Below are positions 23,990 through 34,153 of a DNA stretch of 49,868 nucleotides, piece after piece. The DNA is from Gemmataceae bacterium (GTDB taxonomy: Bacteria; Planctomycetota; Planctomycetia; Gemmatales; Gemmataceae), in contig JAQGHQ010000237.1 in assembly GCA_028288765.1 (NCBI GenBank), forward strand, positions 1 through 49,868, given 5' to 3'. How positions within the stretch are numbered: position 1 is the stretch's first letter; every line of letters begins with the position of its first letter. The notes under the pieces were generated by a model that saw only the letters and a program-made list of their open reading frames with translations, had not been told where the DNA came from and ran no database searches. The translations under genes and the position numbers were made by a program.

Positions 23990-26050
23990 GTGATTCGATC
24001 CCTTCTTGCCGCACTCGCGTTCGTCGCCGCCGCGTTCGTCGTCGTGTCGGGGGCCGCCCCCGGCCAGCCGCCGGCCGACAAGAAGCAACCGGCGGGGAAG
24101 TACGACCCGCCGAAGCCCATGAAACCCGACGACGCGACTTTGAAGCAAATCACGGAGAAGACGGCGGAGCTCCGCAAGGCGGTCGAAGGGCTGAAGGTCA
24201 AGAAGATCCAAGACCAGATTCTGATCGAGGTTGAGATCTACCTGAAGGCGGCCGAGAACATCGTGCGGTTCGAGGAGTGGTACTCGAAGGATAGTGGGAA
24301 GTGGGCCCTCACTACTCTGGACCAAGGGCTGGAGCGGGCGAAGCAGGCCGCCGCCTGGGACGGCCGCGGTCTTGGCCCCCGTCTCTGGCAGAAAACAACC
24401 GGAATGTGGGTCGTCCGTGCCTACCGCTCGCGGATCGATGACTCGATCCAGCCCTACGCGGTGAGAATGCCGAAGGATTACTGGAAGGACCTCCACAAGC
24501 AGTGGCCTCTCCACATCATCTTGCACGGTCGCGACTCGTCACTGACCGAGGCCAAGTTCATCGCCACGCACGGCAGCGGCAACGCTGGTCCCAACGAGCT
24601 CGACCACATCGAACTGGAAGTCTACGGCCGGGGGAATAACGCCTACCGCTGGGCGGGCGAGACGGATATTTTTGAGGCACTCGGGAACCTCGCCATTGTG
24701 CCAAACGGGGCCCAGTTCGGCGCCAATATCGTCGACAACAAGCGGATCGTTCTCCGTGGTTTCTCGATGGGCGGGGCCGGGACGTGGCATATTGGGCTTC
24801 ATCATCCGGACCGCTTCTGTGTGATCGGCCCCGGGGCCGGCTTTACGACGACCCACGGCTATATTGCGAACCTGCCGAAACAGCTGCCCGATTACCAGGA
24901 GAAGTGCCTGCACATCTACGACGCCGTCGACTACGCCGAGAACGCGTTCAACGTCCCGGTCGTTGCGTACAGCGGCGAGAAAGACCCGCAGAAGGCCGCG
25001 GCCGACAACATCGAGAGACTTCTGAAGGGGTTCAAAGAACCTGTCCGGTTCACCCACCTCGTTGCGCCGGGGTTGGAGCACCAGATGCCGAAGGAATGGC
25101 AGGATAAGGCGGATGTGGAGTACCGCAAGCATTCCGCCAAGGGCCGAGACGAGAACCCCGACCGGGTTCGGTTCGTAACGTACACCCCGCGCTACTGGCG
25201 CTGTGATTGGGTCTGGGTCGAAGGTCTTGAGAAGACCTACGAGAAGGCGGTTGTCGATGCGACGCGCAAGGGGAACACGTACACCATAACGACAACAAAC
25301 GTCCGCGACATGTTTCTCAAGGACATCGATCACCCGGACAAGGGCCCGCTTGCCATTACCGCCGATGGGCAGAGGGTCGCGATTCCCAAAGAAGATCAAG
25401 GGGCCGTCGTTCGGCTTGAAAAGCGGGAAGGAAAATGGGTCATCGTGGACTCTGTGCAACGGGAACTTCGGCTTTCCGAAAAGCCGGAAAAGCGACCGTT
25501 CCAAACGGGGCCGATCGACGACGCATTCAGCGAGTATTTCTGGGTGGTGCCTCCGGTCAAACCAGGCTGGCACCTCGACACAGGCAGACACACTTCCGCG
25601 GCAGTGACCGAGTTCGCCCGGGTGTGGGATCGGTACTTCCGTGGAAAGCTTCCGATGGGTCCCCAGGTGCCACACCGGGAGACCTTTATTGGGTGGGAGC
25701 ATCCCCATCACGTGCTCTTCGGAGACCCCGCCAGTAACCCGGAGATCGCCGAGGTGCTTCCGATGCTGCCGATCGCCTGGACGAAGGAAAAACTCGTGGT
25801 CAACGGAGTGGAGTACGACGCGAAAACACACCTCCCGGTCCTCATCTACCCTTGCGGAACTCAGTACGTCGTCCTCAACTCCGGCCACACTTTCAAGGAA
25901 GCCGACCTGAAGGGGACGAACGCGCTGCTCTACCCCCGCCTTGGCGACTGGGCCGTCATCAAACCGACGCCGACCGAAAAGGACCCGGCCGCCTACGAGG
26001 TCGTCGCCGCCGGGCTGTTCGACGAGAACTGGCAGTTCCCGAAGAAGTAA
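23990..26050 (+). CDS. Secreted alpha/beta hydrolase (prolyl-oligopeptidase-like fold)
   Basis: A 686-residue exported protein. A signal peptide (about 1-24, MIRSLLAALAFVAAAFVVV, ending SGA) precedes a helical segment and then the hydrolase domain. The nucleophile elbow GFSMGGAGTW (near residue 258) and a later GLEHQM giving the His candidate indicate an esterase or peptidase of the S9/esterase type. The remaining C-terminal third (after about 400) is a separate region with no recognised catalytic motif, rich in Trp and charged residues. The start is the GTG at 23990. The substrate is unknown. Downstream, a 14-codon stub frame and a perfect 22-bp palindrome follow. Confidence 0.82.
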   Translation: MIRSLLAALAFVAAAFVVVSGAAPGQPPADKKQPAGKYDPPKPMKPDDATLKQITEKTAELRKAVEGLKVKKIQDQILIEVEIYLKAAENIVRFEEWYSKDSGKWALTTLDQGLERAKQAAAWDGRGLGPRLWQKTTGMWVVRAYRSRIDDSIQPYAVRMPKDYWKDLHKQWPLHIILHGRDSSLTEAKFIATHGSGNAGPNELDHIELEVYGRGNNAYRWAGETDIFEALGNLAIVPNGAQFGANIVDNKRIVLRGFSMGGAGTWHIGLHHPDRFCVIGPGAGFTTTHGYIANLPKQLPDYQEKCLHIYDAVDYAENAFNVPVVAYSGEKDPQKAAADNIERLLKGFKEPVRFTHLVAPGLEHQMPKEWQDKADVEYRKHSAKGRDENPDRVRFVTYTPRYWRCDWVWVEGLEKTYEKAVVDATRKGNTYTITTTNVRDMFLKDIDHPDKGPLAITADGQRVAIPKEDQGAVVRLEKREGKWVIVDSVQRELRLSEKPEKRPFQTGPIDDAFSEYFWVVPPVKPGWHLDTGRHTSAAVTEFARVWDRYFRGKLPMGPQVPHRETFIGWEHPHHVLFGDPASNPEIAEVLPMLPIAWTKEKLVVNGVEYDAKTHLPVLIYPCGTQYVVLNSGHTFKEADLKGTNALLYPRLGDWAVIKPTPTEKDPAAYEVVAAGLFDENWQFPKK

Positions 26051-26104
26051 CACGAGGCGATCGATGATTCCCCTGCTGCTCAGTGCCGCCCTGACCGCCC
26101 CCGA

Positions 26105-26160
26105 GTAGGGCCGGCTGGGCCGGCCGTGTTATTCAGCCCGGCCGGCCCAGCCGGCCCTAC
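26105..26160. repeat. Perfect 22-bp inverted repeat, GTAGGGC...GCCCTAC type
   Basis: Arms 26105-26126 and 26139-26160 (beginning GTAGGGCCGGCTGGGC) are exact reverse complements with a 12-nt loop. The ends match those of the palindrome cluster at 15.6 kb. The left arm contributes the stop codon of a tiny frame at 26064-26108 that encodes a signal-peptide-like MIPLLLSAALTAPE, which may be the remnant of a truncated gene or chance. The structure lies between convergent genes. Confidence 0.85.
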
Positions 26161-26178
26161 GAGTGACAGCGTTCGGCG

Positions 26179-27342
<1,164 letters not shown>

Positions 27343-27347
27343 TTATC

Positions 27348-27369
27348 TGAATAGGCGATATCCTATTCA
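27348..27369. promoter_or_regulatory. Dyad TGAATAGG-N6-CCTATTCA upstream of the ene reductase
   Basis: A perfect 8-bp inverted repeat with a 6-bp spacer, in an AT-rich island (about 27335-27435) that contrasts with the GC-rich surroundings and probably holds the promoter of the minus-strand oxidoreductase. Its symmetry and position suit a dimeric repressor. The regulator is unknown. No further gene is seen in 27292-27545. Confidence 0.55.
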
Positions 27370-27545
27370 CACCAAAATAATCATGAAAATTACCAGCCGA
27401 TTTAGGACAACTATCTGATCATTTTGACATACTGAATGTGGGGACCGGCCCCAGAGGTTTTCTCCCCGGTTCCGGTCCTCAACCCGCCGGGCAAGGTGGA
27501 AGCCTGCCCCCATCTCCCGTCCCTGAAAGCGTCGGGGCCGATCCG

Positions 27546-28205
27546 TTATAGCAACTGGCCACTCTCCCGCCTGGTGTCGGCCGCGGCGAGCAGGCCACGG
27601 ACCTCTTCGTCGGTCGTCTGCGAGAAATCTTCGTACCACTGCCCGACGGCATAGAACGGGTCCGGCTCCAGGGCGCAGATGGTCTCATCCGCCTCCAGTT
27701 CGATCTCACTGCACGTCTGCGGGGCCCCGACCGGGACGGCGACCACCACCCGGGCCGGGCCGAGCCGCCGGAGGGCCGCAACGGCGGCCCGCATGGTCGA
27801 TCCGGTGGCCAGCCCGTCGTCCACCAGGATCACGACCTTTCCCCGGACGTCCGGCGGGGGCCGGTTGCCCCGGTACACACGCTCGCGTCGCTCCAGCTCC
27901 CGCAGCGCGTCCTCGGCCGCCTCCGCGATTACCTCCGGAGGGATGCCCAGACCCCGAACGACCTCCTCGTTCAGCACCCGGACGCCGCCGGTGGCGATCG
28001 CCCCCATGGCCAGCTCCTCGCGGCCGGGGACCCCGAGCTTGCGGACCAGGAACACGTCCAGCGGGGCCCCGAGCGCCAGTGCCACTTCGTACCCCACGGG
28101 GACCCCGCCCCGCGGGAGGGCCAGCACGACAACGCCCGGCCGACCGGCGTAGTGCATCAGTTTCTCAGCCAGCTGGCGGCCGGCATCGGTTCGATCCCGG
28201 AACAT
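27546..28205 (-). CDS. Phosphoribosyltransferase-family protein
   Basis: A 219-residue type-I PRTase-fold protein. The PRPP-binding motif is [13 protein letters not shown] at 125-137, and the N-terminal [17 protein letters not shown] pattern with the flexible-loop region [17 protein letters not shown] is characteristic of the stand-alone PRTases found beside hydrolases (as in mycobacterial Rv0571c, where the two are fused). The substrate is unknown. It is the last gene of a three-gene operon, 60 bp after the erythromycin-esterase-like gene. A longer frame upstream runs through that gene, but the ATG at 28205 has AGGTC-type purines in front and the right N-terminus. Confidence 0.88.
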   Translation of the reverse strand: MFRDRTDAGRQLAEKLMHYAGRPGVVVLALPRGGVPVGYEVALALGAPLDVFLVRKLGVPGREELAMGAIATGGVRVLNEEVVRGLGIPPEVIAEAAEDALRELERRERVYRGNRPPPDVRGKVVILVDDGLATGSTMRAAVAALRRLGPARVVVAVPVGAPQTCSEIELEADETICALEPDPFYAVGQWYEDFSQTTDEEVRGLLAAADTRRESGQLL

Positions 28206-28264
28206 GGCAGACCTCCCGACCGTCGCTATTCGGGACTCGTTTCGACCCGCGGCCGGGCACCGGG

Positions 28265-29605
28265 CTACGCCCCGAAGGGGAACGTCTCGGGAAGTTCCTC
28301 CGGCTCCTCCGCGGCGGCCGGGAAGAGCGGGCGGACGGCCGTGGTCTCGTCTACATACACGAAGGCGTCGTACCGCTCCGGTAGGATGGTCGGCACGTAG
28401 TTCCCGTACTGTTCGTACCGCGGGCGGTAGACGACACCGATCGCCCGGTGTCCCCGCCATTCGGACAGTTCGTCCGTCGCGGGCGGCTGACCCACCAACA
28501 GTTTGTCCTCCGGCTCGACCCGGTGGAGCACGTCCTCCCAGCTCCCCTCGCGGGCCGGCGGGACTGCCATCTCCTCCCACGGGGCGCCCCACTCCCGGCC
28601 GGCGATCACCGCCCCCCGGTACGATCCGAACCCGACCAGCGCGACCTCCCAGCGGCCGTACCGGTCGCGGGCGAGCTGGCCGAGGTTGACCATTCCGTCG
28701 TCGGCCATGTCGGTGAACCGGGCGTCGCCGACGTGGGTATTGTGCGCCCAGACCACCGCCCTCGCCCCCGGCCCATGGTGGGCAAGCAGCCGGTCGAGGG
28801 TCTCGGCCATGTGCCGGTCGCGGACGTTCCACGACCCGGAATTGGTACGGACCATCGCCCGGTAATATGCCTCGGCGTTCTTCACCACGATGGCGTTCTG
28901 CTCGGCGACGAAGTGCCCGTCGCGGCCGTCCCCGGCGGGGGTCTCGGCCCCGGCCCGGATCTGACGGAGCATCGCCGTCACCTCGTCCTGGCAGGAGTGC
29001 GGGACGAGGACCGTCGCCCGGGCGTACTCCTGGGCGTCCTCGCCGTAGGGCTCGAAGCACCGCAGCGCGCGCCGCGCGGCGGGAAGGGCCGCCGGGTCGG
29101 CCTTACGGAGGTACCCCATCACCTCGTGGAGCGACTCCCACAGGCTGTAAACGTCCAGCCCGTAGAACCCGACCTTTTCGCGGTCGGGCCGGCCGTCGTT
29201 GCGGGCCCGGAGCCAGTCGATGAGGTCGACCACCTCCTCGTTCGCCCACATCCACGTGGGCCACCGGCGGAACGTCTCGAGTGCTTCCCGGGCGGACCCG
29301 GCGGCCCCCGCGTACCCCTTGAGGAACCGGGTCACGCGGTAACAGTCGGGCCAGTCGCCCTCGACGGCGACGAACGAGAAGCCCATTTCCTCCACGAGCC
29401 GGCGGGTAATCGCCGCGCGCCAGGTGTAGTATTCGTGCGTCCCGTGGGACGCTTCCCCCAGCAGCACGACCCGCGCGTCGCGGCCGCGGGCCACGAGGGG
29501 GTCGAGGTCGGCCGCGGACTGGAGCGGCCGGGCGAGGCCGCGGGTGTCGGCCAGAAGCTTCTCGGTGATCGGCATCTCGGTCACCGAGTGACGGCGGCGG
29601 ACCAT
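28265..29605 (-). CDS. Erythromycin esterase family protein
   Basis: A 446-residue protein of the EreA/EreB fold. The signature residues are visible: [13 protein letters not shown] with the active-site Glu and His, [13 protein letters not shown], and [13 protein letters not shown] with a second His. Chromosomal members of this family in PRTase-linked clusters are not known to inactivate macrolides, so resistance should not be assumed. The ATG at 29605 is well supported by GAAGGAGAAGTC directly before it. The gene is 18 bp after the alpha/beta hydrolase and 60 bp before the PRTase, so the three are surely one operon; together they may process an unknown ester or nucleotide derivative. Confidence 0.9.
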   Translation of the reverse strand: MVRRRHSVTEMPITEKLLADTRGLARPLQSAADLDPLVARGRDARVVLLGEASHGTHEYYTWRAAITRRLVEEMGFSFVAVEGDWPDCYRVTRFLKGYAGAAGSAREALETFRRWPTWMWANEEVVDLIDWLRARNDGRPDREKVGFYGLDVYSLWESLHEVMGYLRKADPAALPAARRALRCFEPYGEDAQEYARATVLVPHSCQDEVTAMLRQIRAGAETPAGDGRDGHFVAEQNAIVVKNAEAYYRAMVRTNSGSWNVRDRHMAETLDRLLAHHGPGARAVVWAHNTHVGDARFTDMADDGMVNLGQLARDRYGRWEVALVGFGSYRGAVIAGREWGAPWEEMAVPPAREGSWEDVLHRVEPEDKLLVGQPPATDELSEWRGHRAIGVVYRPRYEQYGNYVPTILPERYDAFVYVDETTAVRPLFPAAAEEPEELPETFPFGA

Positions 29606-29623
29606 GACTTCTCCTTCGCCGGG

Positions 29624-30325
29624 TCACCCGGCGTACGGTCCCCCTCCGGTACCCAGGTGGTGGGTGAACCAGGCGACGGCCAGCCGGGCAACTTCTTCCA
29701 GTTTCCCAGGCTCTTCGAACAGATGCCCGGCCCGGGGGACGACAACCAACTCCTTGACCGGGGCCGCGAGTCGGGCGAGGGCCTGCTGGTTCAGCTGGAT
29801 CACCACATCGTCATAACCGCCCACGATGAGCAGGGTCGGGCACATCACGGCCGCGAGGGCGTCCCCGGCGAGGTCCGGCCGGCCGCCCCGCGAGACGACC
29901 GCGGCCACTTTCCCCGGTTCCCGGGCCGCGGTCACCAGGGCCGCCCCGCCGCCGGTACTGGCCCCGAACAGCCCGACCCGAAGCCCCGCGGTCGACGGGT
30001 TAGCGGCCAGCCAGTGGACCGTGCTACCCAGACGATCCGCGAGCAGGCCGATGTCGAACCGGAGATGGCGGGTCCGCTCGTCGACCCGCTCCTCGGCCTC
30101 GGTCAGCAGGTCGACGAGCAGGGTGGCGAGCCCGGCTTCGCGGAGTCGCCAGGCGACAAACCGGTTCCGCGGACTGTGCCGGCCGCTCCCCGACCCGTGG
30201 GCGAAGAGTACAACGCCCGTCGCGCCATCAGGCACTCCGAGGGTTCCTTGCAGCGTCACCGGTCCGGCCGTCACAAAGGCCGTGGATTCTTCGAACTGGT
30301 TGAGGGAACTGATCGGGCTGGACAT
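29624..30325 (-). CDS. Alpha/beta hydrolase (dienelactone-hydrolase-like)
   Basis: A 233-residue cytoplasmic hydrolase. The oxyanion-loop motif FAHGSGSGRHSPRN (41-54) precedes the nucleophile elbow GASTGG with S123; D172 or D173 and H201 (PRAGHLFEEP) complete the triad. This is the subfamily commonly encoded next to, or fused with, the PRTase of the same operon. The start is the ATG at 30325, supported by GCGGAGGTGCG upstream; the frame is open for another 48 codons but without a better start. It is the first gene of the operon. The substrate is unknown. Confidence 0.88.
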   Translation of the reverse strand: MSSPISSLNQFEESTAFVTAGPVTLQGTLGVPDGATGVVLFAHGSGSGRHSPRNRFVAWRLREAGLATLLVDLLTEAEERVDERTRHLRFDIGLLADRLGSTVHWLAANPSTAGLRVGLFGASTGGGAALVTAAREPGKVAAVVSRGGRPDLAGDALAAVMCPTLLIVGGYDDVVIQLNQQALARLAAPVKELVVVPRAGHLFEEPGKLEEVARLAVAWFTHHLGTGGGPYAG

Positions 30326-30461
30326 GGGACGCACCTCCGCGTCATGGCGGGCGGCTATCCGGACAAGTTGAGCAAATCCAGTGCCCTTGGACCGCCCGCA
30401 ATAGGTACGAGACTTGATCATCCTTTCTTGAAACGCTCGCTCGGGAACCCGCCGGCGGGGG

Positions 30462-31937
30462 TCAATCATCCGCCCGGAGCTGGGCCATCAGATCTTCCTT
30501 CAAGCGGGCGATGCGGGCGGGGACGGTCCGGAGAGTGAACCGGTCAGGGGCGAGGTCGGCTTTCAGCTCAGCCCACCGGAGCGGGGTCGATACGACCGCG
30601 TGCGGGACCGGGCGGAGGACGTAGGGCGGAACGACGTGATGCCCCCGCGCGTTCTGGAGCACGTCAACATACACTCGCGCGCCCCGCGTCGCTTTCCGGA
30701 TTTCAACCGTTGCGAGTGCAGGCATCGCTTCCGCCACCCGTCGGGCGACCGCAAGGGCCCACCCCCGACCTTCATCATACCCGCTTTTCCCCGCCCAAGG
30801 CACGAGTACATGCAGTCCCGTCTTTCCGGACGTCTTCACGACCGCCTCGCGATTCTCGGCGGTCAGTATGTCGTGAAACTTCCGGGCGACGGTTACCACG
30901 TCGGCGAACGTGGCCTCTCCGGGGTCCAGGTCGAAGAGGATGTAATCGGGCCGGTCCAGGCTTCCGACCCGCGACAGCCACGGATGGAACGTCAATGCCC
31001 CCTGGTTGACCAGGAACAGGAGTGTTGGCAGGTCGTTGACGAGGGTGTACTTGACCGGCTTGCCCCGCTCCGTCTCCAGTTCGACCCAAGGAATCCAAGC
31101 GGGATAAGAAGGCGGCGTGTGCTTCTGCCAGAAGTGCGGCTTCCCCTCGCCGAGCCCGTCGGGCAGTCGTTCCAGCGTTACGGGTCTGTTTTTGAGGAAC
31201 GGGAGAAGGCGAGGCGCCACCTTTCGGTAATAGGCCGCAACGTCGGCCTTGGTAATCCCGTCGACCGGGAAGAGGACCTTGTCCGGGTGGGTGATCGCCA
31301 CCTCTTCCGGCGGACGGGCGGCCGAACCGCGGCGGGGTTTCGACTCCGGGCGCGTGGCCTCGCGTGTCGCACTTTCGGCCGTATGGGTCGGTTCAGCCGT
31401 CGTGCTCTCGGGCTTCGCGAACTCGTCCCGCCCCTTGATGAGAAGCCAGTTCTCTTTCTTCTCTCCTTTCCCGTCTCCCCGCATTCGGACAAGCGAGAAC
31501 CTCCCGTTCAGTTTCTCGCCGCGTAGAGCGAAGCTCAAACGACCCGCGTCGAGCCCGTCTGCGATGGGGTGTGTGGGGTCGAGGTTCTCGTAGGTGCCCC
31601 TGTCCCAGATGAGAACCTTCCCGGCTCCGTAGTGTCCCTCCGGGATCATCCCGGCAAAGTCGGCATAGCCGAGGGGATGGTCCTCGACTTTCACCGCCAG
31701 CCGTTTCACCGCCGGATCGAGAGACGGCTCCCTGGTCACGGCCCAGCTCTTGAGCACCCCGTCGGCTTCGAGTCGGAAGTCGTAGTGCAACCGCCTGGCA
31801 TGGTGTTCCTGGACGACGAAGATCAGTTTTTCGTGAGGGTTCTCCCGGGCCGAGGTCGGTTCGGGCGTCACCCGGAAGTTCCGCTTCGAGTCGTATTCGT
31901 CCAGTGCTTTTGGGCGATCGCTCTTTCTGGCGGGCAT
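30462..31937 (-). CDS. ligD: LigD-type phosphoesterase-polymerase protein lacking the ligase domain
   Basis: A 491-residue protein of bacterial end-joining. Residues about 36-170 are the 3'-phosphoesterase domain (HHARRLHYDFRLE, EDHPLGY and IPEGHYGAG, with the conserved His and Asp residues). A Ser/Thr/Glu/Pro-rich linker follows (171-213), then a primase-type polymerase domain (214-485) with DLDPG (catalytic Asp pair 336 and 338), KTSGKTGLHV (368-377) and the third Asp in VYVDVLQN. The central ATP-dependent ligase domain of full LigD is absent, with no sign of a frameshift, so an external ligase would be needed. No Ku gene is in the window. I chose the ATG at 31937 because GGAGG lies just before it. 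Confidence 0.9.
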   Translation of the reverse strand: MPARKSDRPKALDEYDSKRNFRVTPEPTSARENPHEKLIFVVQEHHARRLHYDFRLEADGVLKSWAVTREPSLDPAVKRLAVKVEDHPLGYADFAGMIPEGHYGAGKVLIWDRGTYENLDPTHPIADGLDAGRLSFALRGEKLNGRFSLVRMRGDGKGEKKENWLLIKGRDEFAKPESTTAEPTHTAESATREATRPESKPRRGSAARPPEEVAITHPDKVLFPVDGITKADVAAYYRKVAPRLLPFLKNRPVTLERLPDGLGEGKPHFWQKHTPPSYPAWIPWVELETERGKPVKYTLVNDLPTLLFLVNQGALTFHPWLSRVGSLDRPDYILFDLDPGEATFADVVTVARKFHDILTAENREAVVKTSGKTGLHVLVPWAGKSGYDEGRGWALAVARRVAEAMPALATVEIRKATRGARVYVDVLQNARGHHVVPPYVLRPVPHAVVSTPLRWAELKADLAPDRFTLRTVPARIARLKEDLMAQLRADD

Positions 31938-32257
31938 GGATTCCTCCACAGATGTAAACAGGAGCGAAGCGGCCGGACGCGGCGTTCTCAGGATAGGAGT
32001 CTGCGAAACCGTACTGCCCCTGAGTTCCTGGCGCTGTAATGCCGGGCAACTGGCGTACCAGTGTCGGGCTTCACCGGGCTCGGAGCGATCACGATTATGA
32101 GGTCACCAAATCGAAGCGCGGGTCGGTCATCTTTACCCGCACCCGGGGGTATGAAAGGGCACCAACGCACGATGGGATCACGGCTCGGTTGGCATTCGGG
32201 TTGCTTGCCCAATAGTCATCGCCCGCCCGATCAGTACCTCGAAGAAAGGGGGCCGGC
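31938..32257. other. Divergent intergenic region ligD / KGG protein
   Basis: The 320 bp between the divergent ligD-type gene and the KGG-type gene contain no open frame I can support. No clear promoter pair or long dyad stands out by eye; an AAAGGGGG ribosome binding site precedes the plus-strand gene. Confidence 0.4.
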
Positions 32258-32572
32258 ATGCCACGCGGAGACAAGTCTGCCTACACGGACAAGCAGAAAC
32301 GGAAGGCCGAGCATGTTGCGGAGAGTTACGAAGAGCGAGGAACCCCGAAGAAGGTTGCCAAGAGCAGGGCATGGGCAACGGTGAATAAGGAGTCGGGCGG
32401 GGGGAACAAATCCGGCAGCGGCCGCGGGAAGACGGAGACGCACAGCTCCAGCCGGAAGGGCGGCAAGATCGGAGGGGCGGCTTCGGCGGCCCGACCGGCG
32501 GCCGCGCGGTCGGCATCCGCGAAGAAGGCAGCGGCCACCCGGAAGCGGAATGCCGCGGCCAAGTCGAGGTAA
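32258..32572 (+). CDS. Small basic KGG-type protein (often labelled plasmid stabilization protein)
   Basis: A 104-residue, highly basic protein. The first 50 residues (PRGDKSAYTDKQKRKAEHVA, then SYEERGTP) match a small family commonly labelled plasmid-stabilization protein, with no proof of that role. Next comes SRKGGKIGG, a KGG-type motif also found in stress-induced hydrophilic proteins, and then an Ala/Lys/Arg tail resembling histone-H1-like nucleic-acid-binding tails (AKKAAATRKRNAAAKSR). It is divergent from the LigD-type gene; in my memory the two are neighbours in other genomes too, which would hint at a DNA-protection role. No toxin or antitoxin partner is visible. A hairpin terminator follows. 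Confidence 0.8.
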   Translation: MPRGDKSAYTDKQKRKAEHVAESYEERGTPKKVAKSRAWATVNKESGGGNKSGSGRGKTETHSSSRKGGKIGGAASAARPAAARSASAKKAAATRKRNAAAKSR

Positions 32573-32605
32573 CCCCACCCGGAAACGGTGTGGGACACCC
32601 ACGGC

Positions 32606-32639
32606 TTCCGGCGGGATACGATTCCGTCCACCGCCGGAA
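32606..32639. terminator. Hairpin between convergent genes
   Basis: TTCCGGCGG (32606-32614) and CCGCCGGAA (32631-32639) form a perfect 9-bp stem with a 16-nt loop, between the KGG-type gene and the end of the DUF1501 gene. It is symmetrical and could work in both directions, without a T tract. Confidence 0.5.
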
Positions 32640-32681
32640 ACCGACCGACGTACCGAACCGGTGGGTGCAGGGACGTCCGGG

Positions 32682-34142
32682 TCAGGCCATCACGCCCTTC
32701 ACCAGATCCCCGTGAACGTCGGTCAGGCGGTAGTCGCGACCCTGGAACTTGAACGTCAGCCGTTTGTGGTCGATGCCGAGCAGGTGAAGAACCGTCGCCT
32801 GGAAGTCGTGGACGTGGACGGGGTCCTTCACCGGCCCGAACCCGAACTCGTCCGATGCCCCGTAAGTCGTTCCCTTCCTGATCCCGCCACCCGCCATCCA
32901 GATTGTGAACACGTACGGGTGGTGGTCGCGGCCCCAGCTCTTCACGTCCTGGATGTTACCCTGGAGGAAGGGGGTCCGGCCGAACTCCCCGCCCCAGATC
33001 ACCAGCGTGTCGTCGAGGAGTCCGAGCCGTTTCAGGTCCTTCACGAGCGCGGCCGACGGGGCGTCGGTGTCGGCGCATTGCACCTTCAGCTGGGTGTTCA
33101 GGTTCCGGTGCTGGTCCCAGCCGGCGTGGAACAGCTGGACGAACCGGGTGCCCCGCTCGACCAGCCGGCGGGCCATCAGGCAGTTGTACGCGAAGCTCCC
33201 CGGCCGCCGCACGTCCGGCCCGTAGCTCTCCAGCACGTCCTTCGGCTCTTTTCTGAAGTCGGTGAGTTCCGGGACACTCATCTGCATCCGGTACGCCATC
33301 TCGTACTGTGCGATCCGCGTGGCGATCTCCGGGTCGCCGAACTCGTTCAGCCCGATCTCGTTCATCTTCGCGAGGTCATCGAGCACGGCCCTCCGGCTCT
33401 CCCGGCTCATCCCGTCCGGGTTCGACAGGTACAGCACCGGGTCACCGGTCCCGCGGAACTTCACCCCCTGGAACCTGGTCGGCAGGAACCCACTCGCCCA
33501 GTAGAAGTCGTAGAAGATCTGTCCGCACGACGCCTCCTTGTCGCGGGAGGTCATCACCACGAATCCGGGCAGGTCTTCGGTCTCGCTGCCGAGCCCGTAG
33601 GTCAGCCACGCCCCCATGCTCGGCCGACCGGGCATCTCCGACCCGGTCAGGAAGAACGTGATCGCCGGGGCGTGGTTGACCTGGGTCGTGTGCATCGACT
33701 TCACGAAGCACAGCTCGTCGGCAATTGAGGCTGTGTGCGGCAGGAAATCCGACACCCACGCCCCGCTCTGCCCGTGCTGTTTGAACTTCGTGATTTCGGG
33801 CAGGCACGGGCGGACCGTCTGCCCGCTCGTCATCGTGCTGAAACGAGCTCCCTTCACCACGCCGTCGGGGATCTGTTCGCCCTTCCGTTTAGTGAGTTCC
33901 GGCTTGTAGTCGAACAGGTCGACGTGGGTCGGGGCCCCGTTCTGGAACAGGTAGATCACCCGCTTCGCCTTCGGGGCGAAATGTGGGAGCGAAGGGAGGC
34001 CACCCGACCGCTTCATCGGTGAGGCGGCGAACCCGTCCCGGGCAAACAACGAGGCGAGCGCGGCGGTGCCGATGCCGGTCGCCGTGCGGCCGAAGAAGTG
34101 CCGGCGGGACATCAGGGCGGCGCGTTCTTGAAGCGGGTTCAT
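32682..34142 (-). CDS. DUF1501 family protein (Tat-exported)
   Basis: A 486-residue sulfatase-like exported protein of the planctomycete DUF1501 family. The N-terminus carries a twin-arginine signal, SRRHFFGRTATGIGTAALAS, so it is exported folded. Conserved segments include YLFQNGAPTHVDLFDYKPEL, FLTGSEMPGRPSMGAWL, VIWGGEFGRTPF and RDHHPYVFTIWMAGGG, which in the alkaline-phosphatase-like fold supply metal ligands. Its function is unproven; it is almost always paired with a DUF1549/DUF1553 protein, as here. The ATG at 34142 is preferred; the alternative at 34166 lies in the loop of a hairpin. The partner gene ends 136 bp upstream. Confidence 0.92.
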   Translation of the reverse strand: MNPLQERAALMSRRHFFGRTATGIGTAALASLFARDGFAASPMKRSGGLPSLPHFAPKAKRVIYLFQNGAPTHVDLFDYKPELTKRKGEQIPDGVVKGARFSTMTSGQTVRPCLPEITKFKQHGQSGAWVSDFLPHTASIADELCFVKSMHTTQVNHAPAITFFLTGSEMPGRPSMGAWLTYGLGSETEDLPGFVVMTSRDKEASCGQIFYDFYWASGFLPTRFQGVKFRGTGDPVLYLSNPDGMSRESRRAVLDDLAKMNEIGLNEFGDPEIATRIAQYEMAYRMQMSVPELTDFRKEPKDVLESYGPDVRRPGSFAYNCLMARRLVERGTRFVQLFHAGWDQHRNLNTQLKVQCADTDAPSAALVKDLKRLGLLDDTLVIWGGEFGRTPFLQGNIQDVKSWGRDHHPYVFTIWMAGGGIRKGTTYGASDEFGFGPVKDPVHVHDFQATVLHLLGIDHKRLTFKFQGRDYRLTDVHGDLVKGVMA

Positions 34143-34153
34143 ACCGTAGCCCC

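Noticed and set aside
28265-29605. Macrolide resistance gene
   Set aside because: Only the erythromycin-esterase fold is supported; its operon with a PRTase and a hydrolase is the housekeeping type, so a resistance label is not justified.
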